Source of the DNA: Chitinophaga sp. H8 | GTDB lineage: Bacteria; Bacteroidota; Bacteroidia; Chitinophagales; Chitinophagaceae | NCBI RefSeq assembly: GCF_040567655.1 | Contig: NZ_JBEXAC010000001.1 | Location: 2,790,001 to 2,854,000, forward strand | Direction of reading: 5' to 3' | Length of the DNA stretch: 64,000 nucleotides | Shown here: positions 1-9,735 of the stretch, one piece after another | Layout: each line of letters starts with the position of its first letter | Numbering within the stretch: position 1 is the stretch's first letter | Notes under the pieces: generated by a model | Told to the model about the DNA's origin: nothing | Database searches by the model: none | The model's input: the letters and a program-made list of their open reading frames with translations, nothing else | Translations under genes and position numbers: made by a program

Positions 1-2462
1 GCAGCAATGGCTTCCACCCTAACCCTAGGAGCTGCATCTACTGCAAGTGCGGCCAGTTTTTCCTGTGCACCTTTTATATGATCTGCCCAGTAGTAGAGCA
101 CACGGGTGGCAGCGGCCCTGATATGCGGGTCACTGGAACCAAGGAGGCTGGCCAGCAGCGCCTCATCCGGCTGATGGAACTGCTGGTGCAGCCAGAGCCC
201 TTCCAGCCGGTGATAATCGTAGGCAGAATCTTTTTTATCCAGTGCGCTGAGCCATTGTTGGAGTGCAGGGAGCACTTCATTTGCTGGCAGCTCACCCAGT
301 CTTACGCGGGCACGGTAACGTTCCCTGTCTTCATATACTTTCAGCTGATCCAGGAGCTGCAGGGTACCCAGTTGCGTAAGGTCCACAGTTTTGAGAGGCG
401 CTTTTCCCTTATAGGTAATTCTCCAGATACGGCCACGGGTATGGTCACGCAGAGGATCACGAAAACCCTGTTCACCGTGCTGGATGATCGGATCATACCA
501 GTCCACCACGTATAAGGCACCATCAGGACCGAACTTGATATCTACCGGCCGGAAATTAGGATCTTTGGACTGCAGTAGCGGTGTAGTTTCATCGGCTACA
601 ATACCACTTCCTTCTTCACGGGGCACATGCTGACGAACACCCTGGAAACCGATGAAAGTATTGAACAGCACATTGCCCTGCGCACTTTCCGGAAAGGCCC
701 TGGAGGAAATAATTTCCACACCACAGGTTTTGGGTTTCACTTTGGTAGTCAGAAAATCCTTCATACCCATGTGTTTTTTGGGATAGTCGATGGCCACGGT
801 GAGAGGTGGTGCAAAGTAATTCATACCGGTAGACACATCTGCGATAATGTGCGTGCCATTGCGGGTAAATACATTGCCCCAGGGGTTAGCATAAGGATAA
901 GAAATATAAGGTTCCAGCTTCATGGTACGGGGTTCATAACGCCAGGTTACGCCATAGGCGCCTCTCTGAGGGCCATATGGTGTTTCTATCTGCGAATGCA
1001 GAAAAGTGCCTGAGTGCATATATAAAGCACCGTCAGGCCCCCAGGTGTAGGCGTTGAGCACATGATGGGAATCTTCTGTACCAAAGCCGCTGAGCAACGT
1101 TTGCCGGAAATCGGCGCGTCCATCTCCATTGGTATCTTTCAGGAAAACGAAGTTTGGCGCCTGCGTTACGAATACGCCTCCATGTCCCAGTTCAAAACCG
1201 GTGGGAAGATAAAGGCTGTCTGCAAATACAGCATGATGATCTGCCTTTCCATCTCCGTTGGTATCTTCCAATATAACGAGGCGGTCATCAGGAGGACTAC
1301 CCGGGAAATAATGCGGATAAGCCGGCATACAGGCTACCCACATCCGCCCTTTGGCATCGAAGGTAATACTCACCGGATTCACGATAGGAAAGTCTGCTTC
1401 CGAAGCGAACAATTCAATTTCATAACCCTTTTGCAGAATAAATTGTGATTTGGCAGCTTCCGCGTCACCACTTTTTGCAGGTGTCATCTGCTCCCGGCTG
1501 AATGTAGTGATCTGCTTAGCTTTCTGAATATCAGGAGTGGTATTCGCAGCACTGCCAGCCCATATCACACTGTCGAGCCTTGCCACAATCTGGTCGATCT
1601 TCATCGCCTCTTCGGGCAGGGTTTGTCCGCCGGCCCATTCCCGGCGCCTGCCGTAAATATATTCTCCATTTTGTGCTTTGAAACGATAAAAGAAATGCTG
1701 GTTCTTTTTTGCCACCACTTCACGTAGCAGACGCGAATGTTCGTCCTCCGTCCACGAAGCTGCTGGCAGGGCCAGCGCACGTGCCATGATCTCACTTACC
1801 TCCCGGTATCCCCTATCATTCAGATGAATGCCGTTGATGGTAAGAGAATCATTGCCTTTTTCCAGCTTTGCGGTAGGCTCATAAAGATCAATGAAAGGAA
1901 TGTCCAGCTGACTGGCTACCGCTTTCATACCTTTCACATACAGGATAAGGTTGCTGTTATGTTTAGCAGGGTCCGGCAGCAATCCGCCCAGTGCTTCATG
2001 CGCAATAGGTGATACGAGAATGATGCGGGATTTCCCCTTCCCATTGAAGGATTGCTGCTGCAGATGAGACAACAGGCCGCTGAGGTGCTGTTTGAAACTT
2101 TCCAGGCTGTCGGGACCTTTGAAGGCTTCATTCAATCCGAAGCAGGCAAAAATAATATCTGCTTCCTGCTGCTTCAGGTGCTCATCAAGCGTTCCGAAGT
2201 TCAGCGGACGGGGCCGCAGATCCACCTCATCGGCACTCCATGCCAGGTTTCTGACACGAAGGTGCCGGTCCGGAAAGCTTTTGTATAAAAGCGTTTCAAA
2301 ATAATTGTTTTCCTGCATGCGCTCGGCAAAAGTGTTGCCGATAAAAACAATGCTGCTGTTCTCCTGTGGGTCCAGCTGGTATACGACACTTTGCTTCCCA
2401 CAGGAAAAGAAAAGTACCGCTGCCAGCAAAATGAACCGTTGAGTCAATGAAGATTTGATCAT
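1..2462 (-). CDS. SGNH-like / PVC-type heme-propeller lipoprotein (partial, runs off the left edge)
   Basis: About 820 residues are visible; the C-terminus lies outside the window. The start at 2462 gives a lipoprotein signal with the acceptor Cys near residue 21. Residues ~30-250 form an SGNH/GDSL-like hydrolase domain: block I reads FIGNTFAERM, where the usual catalytic Ser is replaced by Asn, and a late INGIHLND block carries the His. Residues ~330-700 look like the propeller of PVC-type membrane-bound dehydrogenase/heme-binding proteins, with two Ca-loop-like motifs (DTNGDGKAD, DTNGDGRAD) and a WGPDGALYMHSGT block; a HEAT-like region follows. In this family a C-terminal CxxCH cytochrome domain is usual, but it cannot be seen here. 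It is the last visible gene behind SusC/SusD on the same strand and may oxidise or deacylate the imported ligand; that role is inference. Confidence 0.8.
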   Translation of the reverse strand, partial: MIKSSLTQRFILLAAVLFFSCGKQSVVYQLDPQENSSIVFIGNTFAERMQENNYFETLLYKSFPDRHLRVRNLAWSADEVDLRPRPLNFGTLDEHLKQQEADIIFACFGLNEAFKGPDSLESFKQHLSGLLSHLQQQSFNGKGKSRIILVSPIAHEALGGLLPDPAKHNSNLILYVKGMKAVASQLDIPFIDLYEPTAKLEKGNDSLTINGIHLNDRGYREVSEIMARALALPAASWTEDEHSRLLREVVAKKNQHFFYRFKAQNGEYIYGRRREWAGGQTLPEEAMKIDQIVARLDSVIWAGSAANTTPDIQKAKQITTFSREQMTPAKSGDAEAAKSQFILQKGYEIELFASEADFPIVNPVSITFDAKGRMWVACMPAYPHYFPGSPPDDRLVILEDTNGDGKADHHAVFADSLYLPTGFELGHGGVFVTQAPNFVFLKDTNGDGRADFRQTLLSGFGTEDSHHVLNAYTWGPDGALYMHSGTFLHSQIETPYGPQRGAYGVTWRYEPRTMKLEPYISYPYANPWGNVFTRNGTHIIADVSTGMNYFAPPLTVAIDYPKKHMGMKDFLTTKVKPKTCGVEIISSRAFPESAQGNVLFNTFIGFQGVRQHVPREEGSGIVADETTPLLQSKDPNFRPVDIKFGPDGALYVVDWYDPIIQHGEQGFRDPLRDHTRGRIWRITYKGKAPLKTVDLTQLGTLQLLDQLKVYEDRERYRARVRLGELPANEVLPALQQWLSALDKKDSAYDYHRLEGLWLHQQFHQPDEALLASLLGSSDPHIRAAATRVLYYWADHIKGAQEKLAALAVDAAPRVRVEAIA

Positions 2463-2504
2463 TTCGGGTAATGGTCTGTTTAGCGTTAAATATGATACAT
2501 GGCT

Positions 2505-4124
2505 TTACCAGCCGGTATTTTGTTCAAGATTGGGATTCTTTTCAATCTCTCTTTGTGGAATCGGCATAAAGTACATCTTCTCCTGAAACACATAAGGTCC
2601 CTGCGTAGCCGGTTTGGCTTCGTAAGTATAAGTACCGTTGTTTTGCCGGGTGATGTACATAGCATGAAAGGTTTTCCCATTCAGCTTGTCTGCCGCTATT
2701 TTCCATCGCCGCAAATCCCAGTAACGTTTTTGTTCAAAGGCCAGCTCGATATACCGCTCGTGCCGGATACGTTCTCTCATGACTGTCTTACTTAGTCCTG
2801 CAGGCAGCTGGTATGGCGTTAGTCCCGCTCTCTGGCGGATACGTTCAATAGCATCATACACACTTTGATCAGGAGCTCCTAATACCTCATTGCGTGCCTC
2901 CGCATAGTTGAGCAGCACTTCAGCGTAGCGCAACTCCTGCCAGTTCTGATCACTGCCGGAGTTGCCATAATAATCCTTATTGCTTTCATTCGTTCCCTTC
3001 CGCATCAGATAACCGGTAATGGTAGCATAGGGTTTGTTGATGCCATCTATCGGTGCGTCAACATACATGTACACCGGCAAGCCCTGGTAGCCGAAGGTAG
3101 AACCGTTCACGATCAGCGTAGCATCGAAGCGCGGATCCCTGTTCACGTATGGATTTGTGGCATCGTAGCCGGAACCTGGTTCATTGATGGCTTTCCCGTT
3201 CTTCATCTCAAAAGCATCTACGAACTCCTGCAGGGGGCTGCGGCAAACGGCCGACTGCTTGGACCGGGAATCGGGCATAGCCCAGGAATCCCAGCCATGT
3301 TCGCGGTAAGGCCGCAGGAACTGTACACTGAAGATCTCTTCTTCGTTATTTTTATCCAGCATAATGCTCCGGAAGTTCGGGTGCAGATCATACACGTCCG
3401 CATCCATCACCTCTTTATTGGCAGCAGCTGCTTTTTCCCATTTGGCCACATCTCCGGAAGGGTTAAACAAAGGGCTGGCACGGAACAGATGCACTCTCCC
3501 CAGGAAAGCCTTTGCAGAATATTGATTGGCTTTCCCTACATCTATAGTGGCACCTCCGTATGTTTTGGGCAACAGTTCAGCGGCTTCTTCCAGCTCACGA
3601 ATGATGAAGTCAAAACACGCATCTGTTGTCTGCCGTTTTACGAACAGATCGTCCGTCAGCTCCTGCGGCTCGGTAATGATGGGTACGCCGCCGTACCTTT
3701 TTACCATGTTAAAATAATGCATCGCGCGAAGAAATTTCACCTGCCCTTTCAGCGCGGCTCTCTCCTCTTCTTCTACAGGTGCATCATCAATCTTTTCCAG
3801 GAACATATTAGCCTTCCGTATAGCCTCATAGGGCCAGTATTCCATGGGATTATTGTCGGCAAACCACTGTCCCTGCACTACATTCAGCGGATAGCCACCC
3901 CAGTAACTACGGGATTCGTCGGTGATATTATCATACAAGGTAGCGTCAAACGATGGTATGTCGAGGTACATATTGTTGACAAACAACTGCATCAATGCAG
4001 GATCTTTAAACACATTTTCTTCAGGAATAGCATTGGTAGCCTGCCGTTGCAAAAAGTCGCGTTTGCAGGCACACATGCAAATCAAGGCGGCCAGCAATAA
4101 TATATGGTGATGTAATTTTTTCAT
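2505..4124 (-). CDS. RagB/SusD family nutrient-binding outer-membrane lipoprotein
   Basis: 539 residues, a typical SusD length. The N-terminus is a lipoprotein signal (CMCAC, then KRDFL), so the protein should be anchored to the outer membrane and cap the SusC barrel. TPR-like helical SusD segments are visible: FLRAMHYFNMVKRYGGVP near residue 130, and the C-terminal block RIRHERYIELAFEQKRYWDLRRW near residue 465, both family hallmarks. It lies 19 bp downstream of the SusC gene in the same operon. The ligand (glycan, peptide or other) cannot be read from the sequence; no glycoside hydrolase is adjacent. Confidence 0.93.
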   Translation of the reverse strand: MKKLHHHILLLAALICMCACKRDFLQRQATNAIPEENVFKDPALMQLFVNNMYLDIPSFDATLYDNITDESRSYWGGYPLNVVQGQWFADNNPMEYWPYEAIRKANMFLEKIDDAPVEEEERAALKGQVKFLRAMHYFNMVKRYGGVPIITEPQELTDDLFVKRQTTDACFDFIIRELEEAAELLPKTYGGATIDVGKANQYSAKAFLGRVHLFRASPLFNPSGDVAKWEKAAAANKEVMDADVYDLHPNFRSIMLDKNNEEEIFSVQFLRPYREHGWDSWAMPDSRSKQSAVCRSPLQEFVDAFEMKNGKAINEPGSGYDATNPYVNRDPRFDATLIVNGSTFGYQGLPVYMYVDAPIDGINKPYATITGYLMRKGTNESNKDYYGNSGSDQNWQELRYAEVLLNYAEARNEVLGAPDQSVYDAIERIRQRAGLTPYQLPAGLSKTVMRERIRHERYIELAFEQKRYWDLRRWKIAADKLNGKTFHAMYITRQNNGTYTYEAKPATQGPYVFQEKMYFMPIPQREIEKNPNLEQNTGW

Positions 4125-4143
4125 AATGCTCGTGGATTAAAGG

Positions 4144-7100
4144 TCAGAAGGTGAGATTAACGCCCAGGTTCATGCTCCGCTGTTGTGGGTAGTAGGAACC
4201 GCTTGGATTTTCTACCTCCGGATCAAACATTTTCAGTTTGTCGATCAGGAAAAGGTTGGATCCGGAAAGATAAACCCGTAGCCTGTCCACTCCTATCCGC
4301 TTCATGGTTGCCGATGGCAACGTATAGCCTATGTCTACAGACCGCAGACGGATGTAACTCGCATCGCGCAGGTACAAACTGGAATTCTGCGAATTATTCG
4401 GATGAGGCCCTTCCCATGGCCGTGGGTAACGCGCATTGGGATTGTCCGGTGTCCAGTGATCTTTCAGGTCCACAAAGTTATTCCAGGATCCCCCCTGAAA
4501 AAAGGTTCTGGCCATACCGTCCAGCAAGCGGTTTACCTTCGTGGCGCCCTGGAACAGCACCGCAAAGTCGAAACCTTTTATGGAACCGCCGAATGACAAG
4601 CCACCAATCACTTTGGGCGTGCTGTTGTCCATGGATATAATAGTGATATCATTGGCGTCCACTTTTTTGTCACCGTTGATGTCTGCATATTTCACATCCC
4701 CAGGTTGCTGACCTCCATTGAATTGCGGATAATAGGATGCCACATCTTCGGCCGACTGGAAGTAGCCGAGCGCTTTGTAACCGGTGATAAAATTCAGTGG
4801 CCGTCCGGTTTGCAACAGATAGTCCGGAATGTTGGCAGGCTCATCGAGCGTGATCACTTTACTCCTGGCATAACTGCCGTTCAGGGTAATATAAAAGTCC
4901 AGTGCTCCTATACGGTTGCGATGTGTTAATGACAGCTCTATACCCTTGTTGTCTACCACGGCATAGTTCTCTGCCGGCAACTGTGCCCCCACTGTAGCCG
5001 GAATGGAGCGGATGCGTTTAAGAAGAATGTCGGAGGTGCGTTTGTAAAAGAGATCCACTACAAACTGGAGCTTGCTTTTCCATAAGGAGCCTTCCAGGCC
5101 CACATCAGCAATGGTAGCTGTTTCCCAGGTCACATCCGGATTTGGCAGAATACCAGGCGTAATACTGGTCAGCCCTTCACTGCCGGACACCAGGGTACCG
5201 GAAGGATTATAAACCTGCAGATACTGGAACGTAGGTGTTCTTCCAACATAAACGTTACGGTCATTGCCCACTTTCCCGTAGGATACCCGTAGCTTCAGAT
5301 CATCCACGAATCCCATACCGGCACTATTGCGGATAAAAGATTCTTCCCCGATACGCCAGCCGGCGGAAACAGCAGGAAAGAAGCCATATTTTTTGCTTTC
5401 CGGAAAAGCCACCGAACCATCCCGGCGGAATGATGCTTCGAACAGGTAACGCTGTTTATACGTGTAGTTAACCCTTGCTACAGCGCTGCGCCGCCCATCG
5501 TTAAAGGAGCCACCGTTCGCATCCTTCTGCGCTTCTCCTCCGTAAAATAATTCATCGAGGTCTTTAGCCGGGAAGTTGGTTCTGAAGGCATAAAAGTTGT
5601 TGGCCTTCGCATCAAACTGCTCGAACAGCAACAACCCGCTAACATCATGCTCACCGAAGGTCCGTTGGTAATTCAGCGCGGCATTCAGGGTAATTGTATT
5701 GTATTCATCAAACCCCTGGTTAAGGGCGGTTTTACCATTCCATCCACCATACGGATAAATCTCCAGCGTATTCCCTTCCGCATCCTGCCGGTTCATGAGC
5801 ACGGGTACGTTGTAATGTTTATTGTTCGAGTATTCTTTCCCAAAAGAAGCTTTTCCTGATACGGACAACCCTTCTATGAAAGGCAGCTTTTGTTTGAGAG
5901 ATAAAGTGGCCTGCAGCACATTCACTTTAGTATTATTGTACCCTGTTTTGATCTCTTCCACGGGATGCTGTTCATGCGTGTAATAGATGGTACCATCAGG
6001 ATTATAGGCCTTGTCCATGGGATAGGCGGCCACAATATCAGAGAAGATGGCTTCCGCTGCGTAGGCGCTCCCCTTGTGATCCCGCGTGCTGGCGTCGAAA
6101 TCTGCGGAGATGGTGAGATTGCTGTTGATGTTCGCATCTACGTTGGAACGGATAGAGTACCGTTTGAAATTGATACGGTCGTACATACCGTCCTGGTTAA
6201 GGTAACCCAGCGAAAGATAATATTTGATGGCGTCGGAGCCACCATTTACGCTGATATTCTGTTGTGTCTGGAACGACTGGTCTTTCATCGTAAGGCCATA
6301 CCAGTCCGTTTCGGGAATTACGCCTGTACGTATGTCTTCCAGCTCCTGGTCAGTGTACTGTGCAGGTTTGCCCATGTTCTTTACCGCCTCATTCTTCATG
6401 ACGGCGTATTCGTAAGCGCTCAGTACATCCGGGTAACGGGTGGGCGACTGCAAGCCCACGAAGCCGTTGTAGTTGAAGGTGGGTTTCCCCGTGCTGCCCC
6501 GCTTTGTAGTAACGAGGATTACGCCATTGGCCGCCCTGGAGCCATATACAGCCGTAGCCGAGGCATCTTTCAAAATGGAAATGCTTTCTATTTCGTTGGG
6601 ATCAATGAACTGGAAATCACGAACGATACCATCCACCAACACCAGCGCACTATTATCACCAAAAGTACTGGCTCCCCGGATAGAAATACTGGAGCCCGAA
6701 CCTGGTTTCCCATTGCCATTCACCGCAATTAGACCAGGCAGGCGGCCTACAAGGGCATTGCTGACATTTGCCACCGGCGCCTTGCTCAGCTCTTTGGTAT
6801 CAATAGAAGCAACAGCACTGGTAAGGCTGGTCTTTTTCTGCTTACCATACCCCACTACCACCACCTCTTCCAGTTTGCCGATATCTTTTGTCAGTTTAAC
6901 ATTCAGCGTAGACTGCCCACTCAGCGTTATCTCCCGGCTGGTATAACCCACCAGGGAAAATACCAGTACCTGATGCGGTTCAGATTCCGGTATTACAAAC
7001 TGGTAAGTACCATCCTCCGAGGTGGAAGTACCTTTATTCGTGCCTTTCAGACCTATACTGACACCGGGAAGCCGTTCGCCGGTTTCCGCATCCGTTACCT

Positions 7101-7536
7101 GTCCGCCAACAGTAACAGGCTGCACTGCCTGCGTTATGACCGGCGGGGCAGGTGTGGTGTTCCGTTGCACAATAGGTTTTACCACCACTGTTTTTTCCAC
7201 AATGGAATAAGTGAAGGGCTGATCCCTGAAACAAAGCTCCAGCACTTTTTCCAGCGACGCATTCTTCACCCGCAGGGATACCGGCTTTGCATTCGTCATC
7301 AGCTTACTGGTATACAAAAATAAATAGCCGCTCTGGTTGTATATTTCCTCAAATACCTTCTCCAGCTCCGCTCCTTTAGCGGAAAGGGAGAGTTTTTGAG
7401 AATAGGCCGTAGCACTTACCTGCATAGCGGCAACCAGTACAAAAAAAGTGACCAGCTTCATGATTAAAAAGAATTTCTGGGTACGACTCTTACAACGGCA
7501 AGAAAGCATGCCGGGGCAATCTGAATCTTCTTTCAT
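4144..7536 (-). CDS. SusC/RagA TonB-dependent outer-membrane receptor with STN signalling domain
   Basis: 1130 residues. A long charged n-region and hydrophobic core end near residue 47; such extended signals are common in STN-bearing SusC proteins of Chitinophaga relatives, so the long start was kept (MKLVTFF at residue 26 is the alternative). Order of domains: STN ~48-122, carboxypeptidase-D regulatory-like ~143-225, plug starting at EEVVVVGYGKQKK ~230, then the beta-barrel to the C-terminus. SusC proteins import SusD-bound ligands with TonB energy. The STN domain is the one that contacts a periplasmic FecR anti-sigma factor, and a FecR and ECF sigma gene lie directly upstream on the same strand, so ligand-induced autoregulation is likely. 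Confidence 0.95.
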   Translation of the reverse strand: MKEDSDCPGMLSCRCKSRTQKFFLIMKLVTFFVLVAAMQVSATAYSQKLSLSAKGAELEKVFEEIYNQSGYLFLYTSKLMTNAKPVSLRVKNASLEKVLELCFRDQPFTYSIVEKTVVVKPIVQRNTTPAPPVITQAVQPVTVGGQVTDAETGERLPGVSIGLKGTNKGTSTSEDGTYQFVIPESEPHQVLVFSLVGYTSREITLSGQSTLNVKLTKDIGKLEEVVVVGYGKQKKTSLTSAVASIDTKELSKAPVANVSNALVGRLPGLIAVNGNGKPGSGSSISIRGASTFGDNSALVLVDGIVRDFQFIDPNEIESISILKDASATAVYGSRAANGVILVTTKRGSTGKPTFNYNGFVGLQSPTRYPDVLSAYEYAVMKNEAVKNMGKPAQYTDQELEDIRTGVIPETDWYGLTMKDQSFQTQQNISVNGGSDAIKYYLSLGYLNQDGMYDRINFKRYSIRSNVDANINSNLTISADFDASTRDHKGSAYAAEAIFSDIVAAYPMDKAYNPDGTIYYTHEQHPVEEIKTGYNNTKVNVLQATLSLKQKLPFIEGLSVSGKASFGKEYSNNKHYNVPVLMNRQDAEGNTLEIYPYGGWNGKTALNQGFDEYNTITLNAALNYQRTFGEHDVSGLLLFEQFDAKANNFYAFRTNFPAKDLDELFYGGEAQKDANGGSFNDGRRSAVARVNYTYKQRYLFEASFRRDGSVAFPESKKYGFFPAVSAGWRIGEESFIRNSAGMGFVDDLKLRVSYGKVGNDRNVYVGRTPTFQYLQVYNPSGTLVSGSEGLTSITPGILPNPDVTWETATIADVGLEGSLWKSKLQFVVDLFYKRTSDILLKRIRSIPATVGAQLPAENYAVVDNKGIELSLTHRNRIGALDFYITLNGSYARSKVITLDEPANIPDYLLQTGRPLNFITGYKALGYFQSAEDVASYYPQFNGGQQPGDVKYADINGDKKVDANDITIISMDNSTPKVIGGLSFGGSIKGFDFAVLFQGATKVNRLLDGMARTFFQGGSWNNFVDLKDHWTPDNPNARYPRPWEGPHPNNSQNSSLYLRDASYIRLRSVDIGYTLPSATMKRIGVDRLRVYLSGSNLFLIDKLKMFDPEVENPSGSYYPQQRSMNLGVNLTF

Positions 7537-7658
7537 AACTTTGGAATGTTTTTAGATAAAATCTGGTTTAGTCAATCCGGTTTAAGTCTAATCAACGATT
7601 ATCCGGGAGCGTTGGTCCGCTCCTGGATTTTTTTATATTTTGGTTGTATTACATACTA

Positions 7659-8870
7659 TCATGGAAGCACCGTTACTTTCTTTCCCTCCACACGGAATTT
7701 TGCCCCACCCGTCATCTCCAGCATCCCCAACACCTGCGAAAGCGGCACATTACGGGAGATCATGCCGGAAAACTTCGTATCCGTTGCTACACCACTATAA
7801 ATAATCTCTACATTATACCAGCGCCCTATTTTCCGCATAACGTCTTCCAGGGATTCTTTTGAAAAGTGGAATAGATCATTTTTCCAGGCCAGCACATCTT
7901 TTATATTGGCCGCTCTTATCTCCAGCTGCTTTTTAGCTTTATCAAGACTGGCCTGCTTGCCAGGATACAGCAATTCCGCTCCGGCATGCGTGCTCACTTT
8001 TACGCTGCCCTCGATCAGCGTCGCCTGTACCAGCGGCTCGTCGCTATATGCTTTCACGTTAAAATGTGTGCCCAGCACATCCACGGTGAGTCCGTTCACT
8101 TTTACGCGGAAGGGCGCGTGTTCATTGCGGGCCACATCGAAGTAGGCTTCTCCTGTCAGCTCCACTTCGCGCCGGGAGTCTTCAAAAACTGCGGGAAAAC
8201 GCAGATCTGAGCCTGCATTTAGCCATACCCTGCTCCCATCCGGCAGCAGCAGTTTGTATTTTCCTCCCAGGGGCGTTGAAATGGTATTCCACCGGCCTTG
8301 TACAGCAGCAGTGCCTGCTCCGGTATTTTCATAAATCACTTCTCCGTTCTGCTGAGTAATGCGGATGCCGTTCCCTGTCTTCACCATACTGGTACCAGTA
8401 TCCTGGAGGGCAATCACGGAGCCGTCTGCCAGGCGCAGCGTCGCCTTCCAGCCACCGGGCGGCACCTCCTGTTGTATAATAGCCACTGGGGCTGGTTCCT
8501 GCTGCTGCGTATACCGCCACAGAAAGACCAGGCCTGTTGCCAGTATAAATAATATGGCTGCAGCACTTTTCCAGCGGGGCATCCGCCGCAGCAGACCACC
8601 TTTCACGGGTTCGGAGGCTACAGGTCCTCCCTGCATCCTTGCCAGTGTTTTTTCCAGTGCGGCAGGCACATCCACGGCTGCTAAAAAGTCGACACATTCT
8701 TCGAGCGACGCTTCATCCGTAAGCGACTCCAGAAATACCCGGTTTCGCTCATCTTCTGCCAGCCACGCATGAAGCTTGTCTTCCTCTTCCTGGCTCAGCC
8801 CGTCGCGAAGAAATTTCAGTATCAGCTCCGCTTTCTCAAAATTGGAGGCATTACGTTCCCTTGGGTCCAT
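7659..8870 (-). CDS. FecR-type anti-sigma factor (DUF4974)
   Basis: 403 residues. A cytoplasmic N-terminal segment (~1-95) is followed by one membrane helix (ILFILATGLVFLW, ~105-120), a periplasmic FecR domain around residues 190-300 (GSRVWLNAGSDLRFP, GEAYFDVARNEHAPF) and a C-terminal DUF4974-like domain (FSKESLEDVMRKIGRWYNV). It should hold the ECF sigma factor encoded upstream inactive until the STN domain of the downstream SusC signals ligand binding. It sits between sigma and SusC in the classic order. The ~120 bp gap to SusC may contain the promoter controlled by the sigma factor; no specific motif was identified. Confidence 0.93.
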   Translation of the reverse strand: MDPRERNASNFEKAELILKFLRDGLSQEEEDKLHAWLAEDERNRVFLESLTDEASLEECVDFLAAVDVPAALEKTLARMQGGPVASEPVKGGLLRRMPRWKSAAAILFILATGLVFLWRYTQQQEPAPVAIIQQEVPPGGWKATLRLADGSVIALQDTGTSMVKTGNGIRITQQNGEVIYENTGAGTAAVQGRWNTISTPLGGKYKLLLPDGSRVWLNAGSDLRFPAVFEDSRREVELTGEAYFDVARNEHAPFRVKVNGLTVDVLGTHFNVKAYSDEPLVQATLIEGSVKVSTHAGAELLYPGKQASLDKAKKQLEIRAANIKDVLAWKNDLFHFSKESLEDVMRKIGRWYNVEIIYSGVATDTKFSGMISRNVPLSQVLGMLEMTGGAKFRVEGKKVTVLP

Positions 8871-8954
8871 ATGGGCAATTCGTTTCCTTGTTACTGTACT
8901 AAGACGCTTTAACCGGAAAAAGAGGTGAAAAGAGTGAAAAGAAAAAAAACGGCC

Positions 8955-9536
8955 TCAGAAAGGACCGAAAAGCAGTAGGGCCAGCACCCCTGGTTTCAAC
9001 GAAGACCTGAGCAGGTGAATAGCCCGCTGACGCTGGGTTTTGACAGTATTAACAGAAACCCCCAGTTTGGAGGCAATCTCTTTATTCTTCATACCTTCCA
9101 GGTAAGCCATCTGCACCACCTGCCGGCAACCCTGTGGTAATTTTTCCAATGCGCTGTAAATCTCTGCGGCCACCTCGGAGCGGATTATGGCATGATCGAT
9201 ACCAATCTCATCCGTGTCCGCTGCATCCTGGCTCTTCAGATAACGTTTTACCACTTTATCATGTCGCAATTTGCTGATACAGGCATTACGAATCATGATA
9301 TAAAGATAGCTCCTGACGGCCTCTTCCTCCTCTGCAATATGATGCCGGTAGTTCCAGTAACGGATAAACGCTTCCTGACAGATATCTTCACTCAGTGCCC
9401 TGCATCCCGTAATCTTGAATGCAAAATGGCAAAGGCGCGGGTAATACTTCTTAAAAACAAGGCTGAATTCCTCGGTTTCCGCCGCGGATAATTCATGAAA
9501 TGGACGGGATTCATTGTCTAAATACTTCTCCTCCAT
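8955..9536 (-). CDS. ECF RNA polymerase sigma-70 factor (FecI-like)
   Basis: 193 residues. Region 2 is visible as FKKYYPRLCHFAFKITG followed by EDICQEAFIRYW (residues ~28-66), and region 4 as the helix-turn-helix YLEGMKNKEIASKLGVSVNT followed by VKTQRQRAIHLLR (~145-178). It lacks region 3, as ECF factors do. It is the first gene of the sigma - FecR - SusC - SusD series and is expected to direct transcription of the SusC/SusD locus when released by FecR. Confidence 0.94.
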   Translation of the reverse strand: MEEKYLDNESRPFHELSAAETEEFSLVFKKYYPRLCHFAFKITGCRALSEDICQEAFIRYWNYRHHIAEEEEAVRSYLYIMIRNACISKLRHDKVVKRYLKSQDAADTDEIGIDHAIIRSEVAAEIYSALEKLPQGCRQVVQMAYLEGMKNKEIASKLGVSVNTVKTQRQRAIHLLRSSLKPGVLALLLFGPF

Positions 9537-9735
9537 GGTGCTTCAGGTTGCAAATACTAAGATGATAGCCTACCATGTAGTGCTATAACGTGGAAAAAAA
9601 TACCATTGCACAAACTAATAAGGAATTTCCTTAAATCCTAACGAAATGCATCTTCCGTTTACAAGGTGTGCTTTCAGATGAAATAAGTTGCACCATATAT
9701 TAAGCCGTAAATGCCAAAAGTAAAATACCGGATCA
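9537..9735. other. Intergenic stretch, no gene seen
   Basis: About 200 bp between the beta-helix gene end and the ECF sigma start. It must hold the promoter of the sigma operon. I see only a short palindromic AAGGAATTTCCTT near 9620 and no convincing terminator or coding sequence. Confidence 0.4.

Noticed and set aside
3297..4100. 267-codon plus-strand frame opposite the SusD gene.
   Set aside because: It is on the antisense strand of a clear SusD gene, with no recognised protein features.
5965..6732. 255-codon plus-strand frame opposite the SusC gene.
   Set aside because: Antisense to SusC with no domain; a shadow frame.
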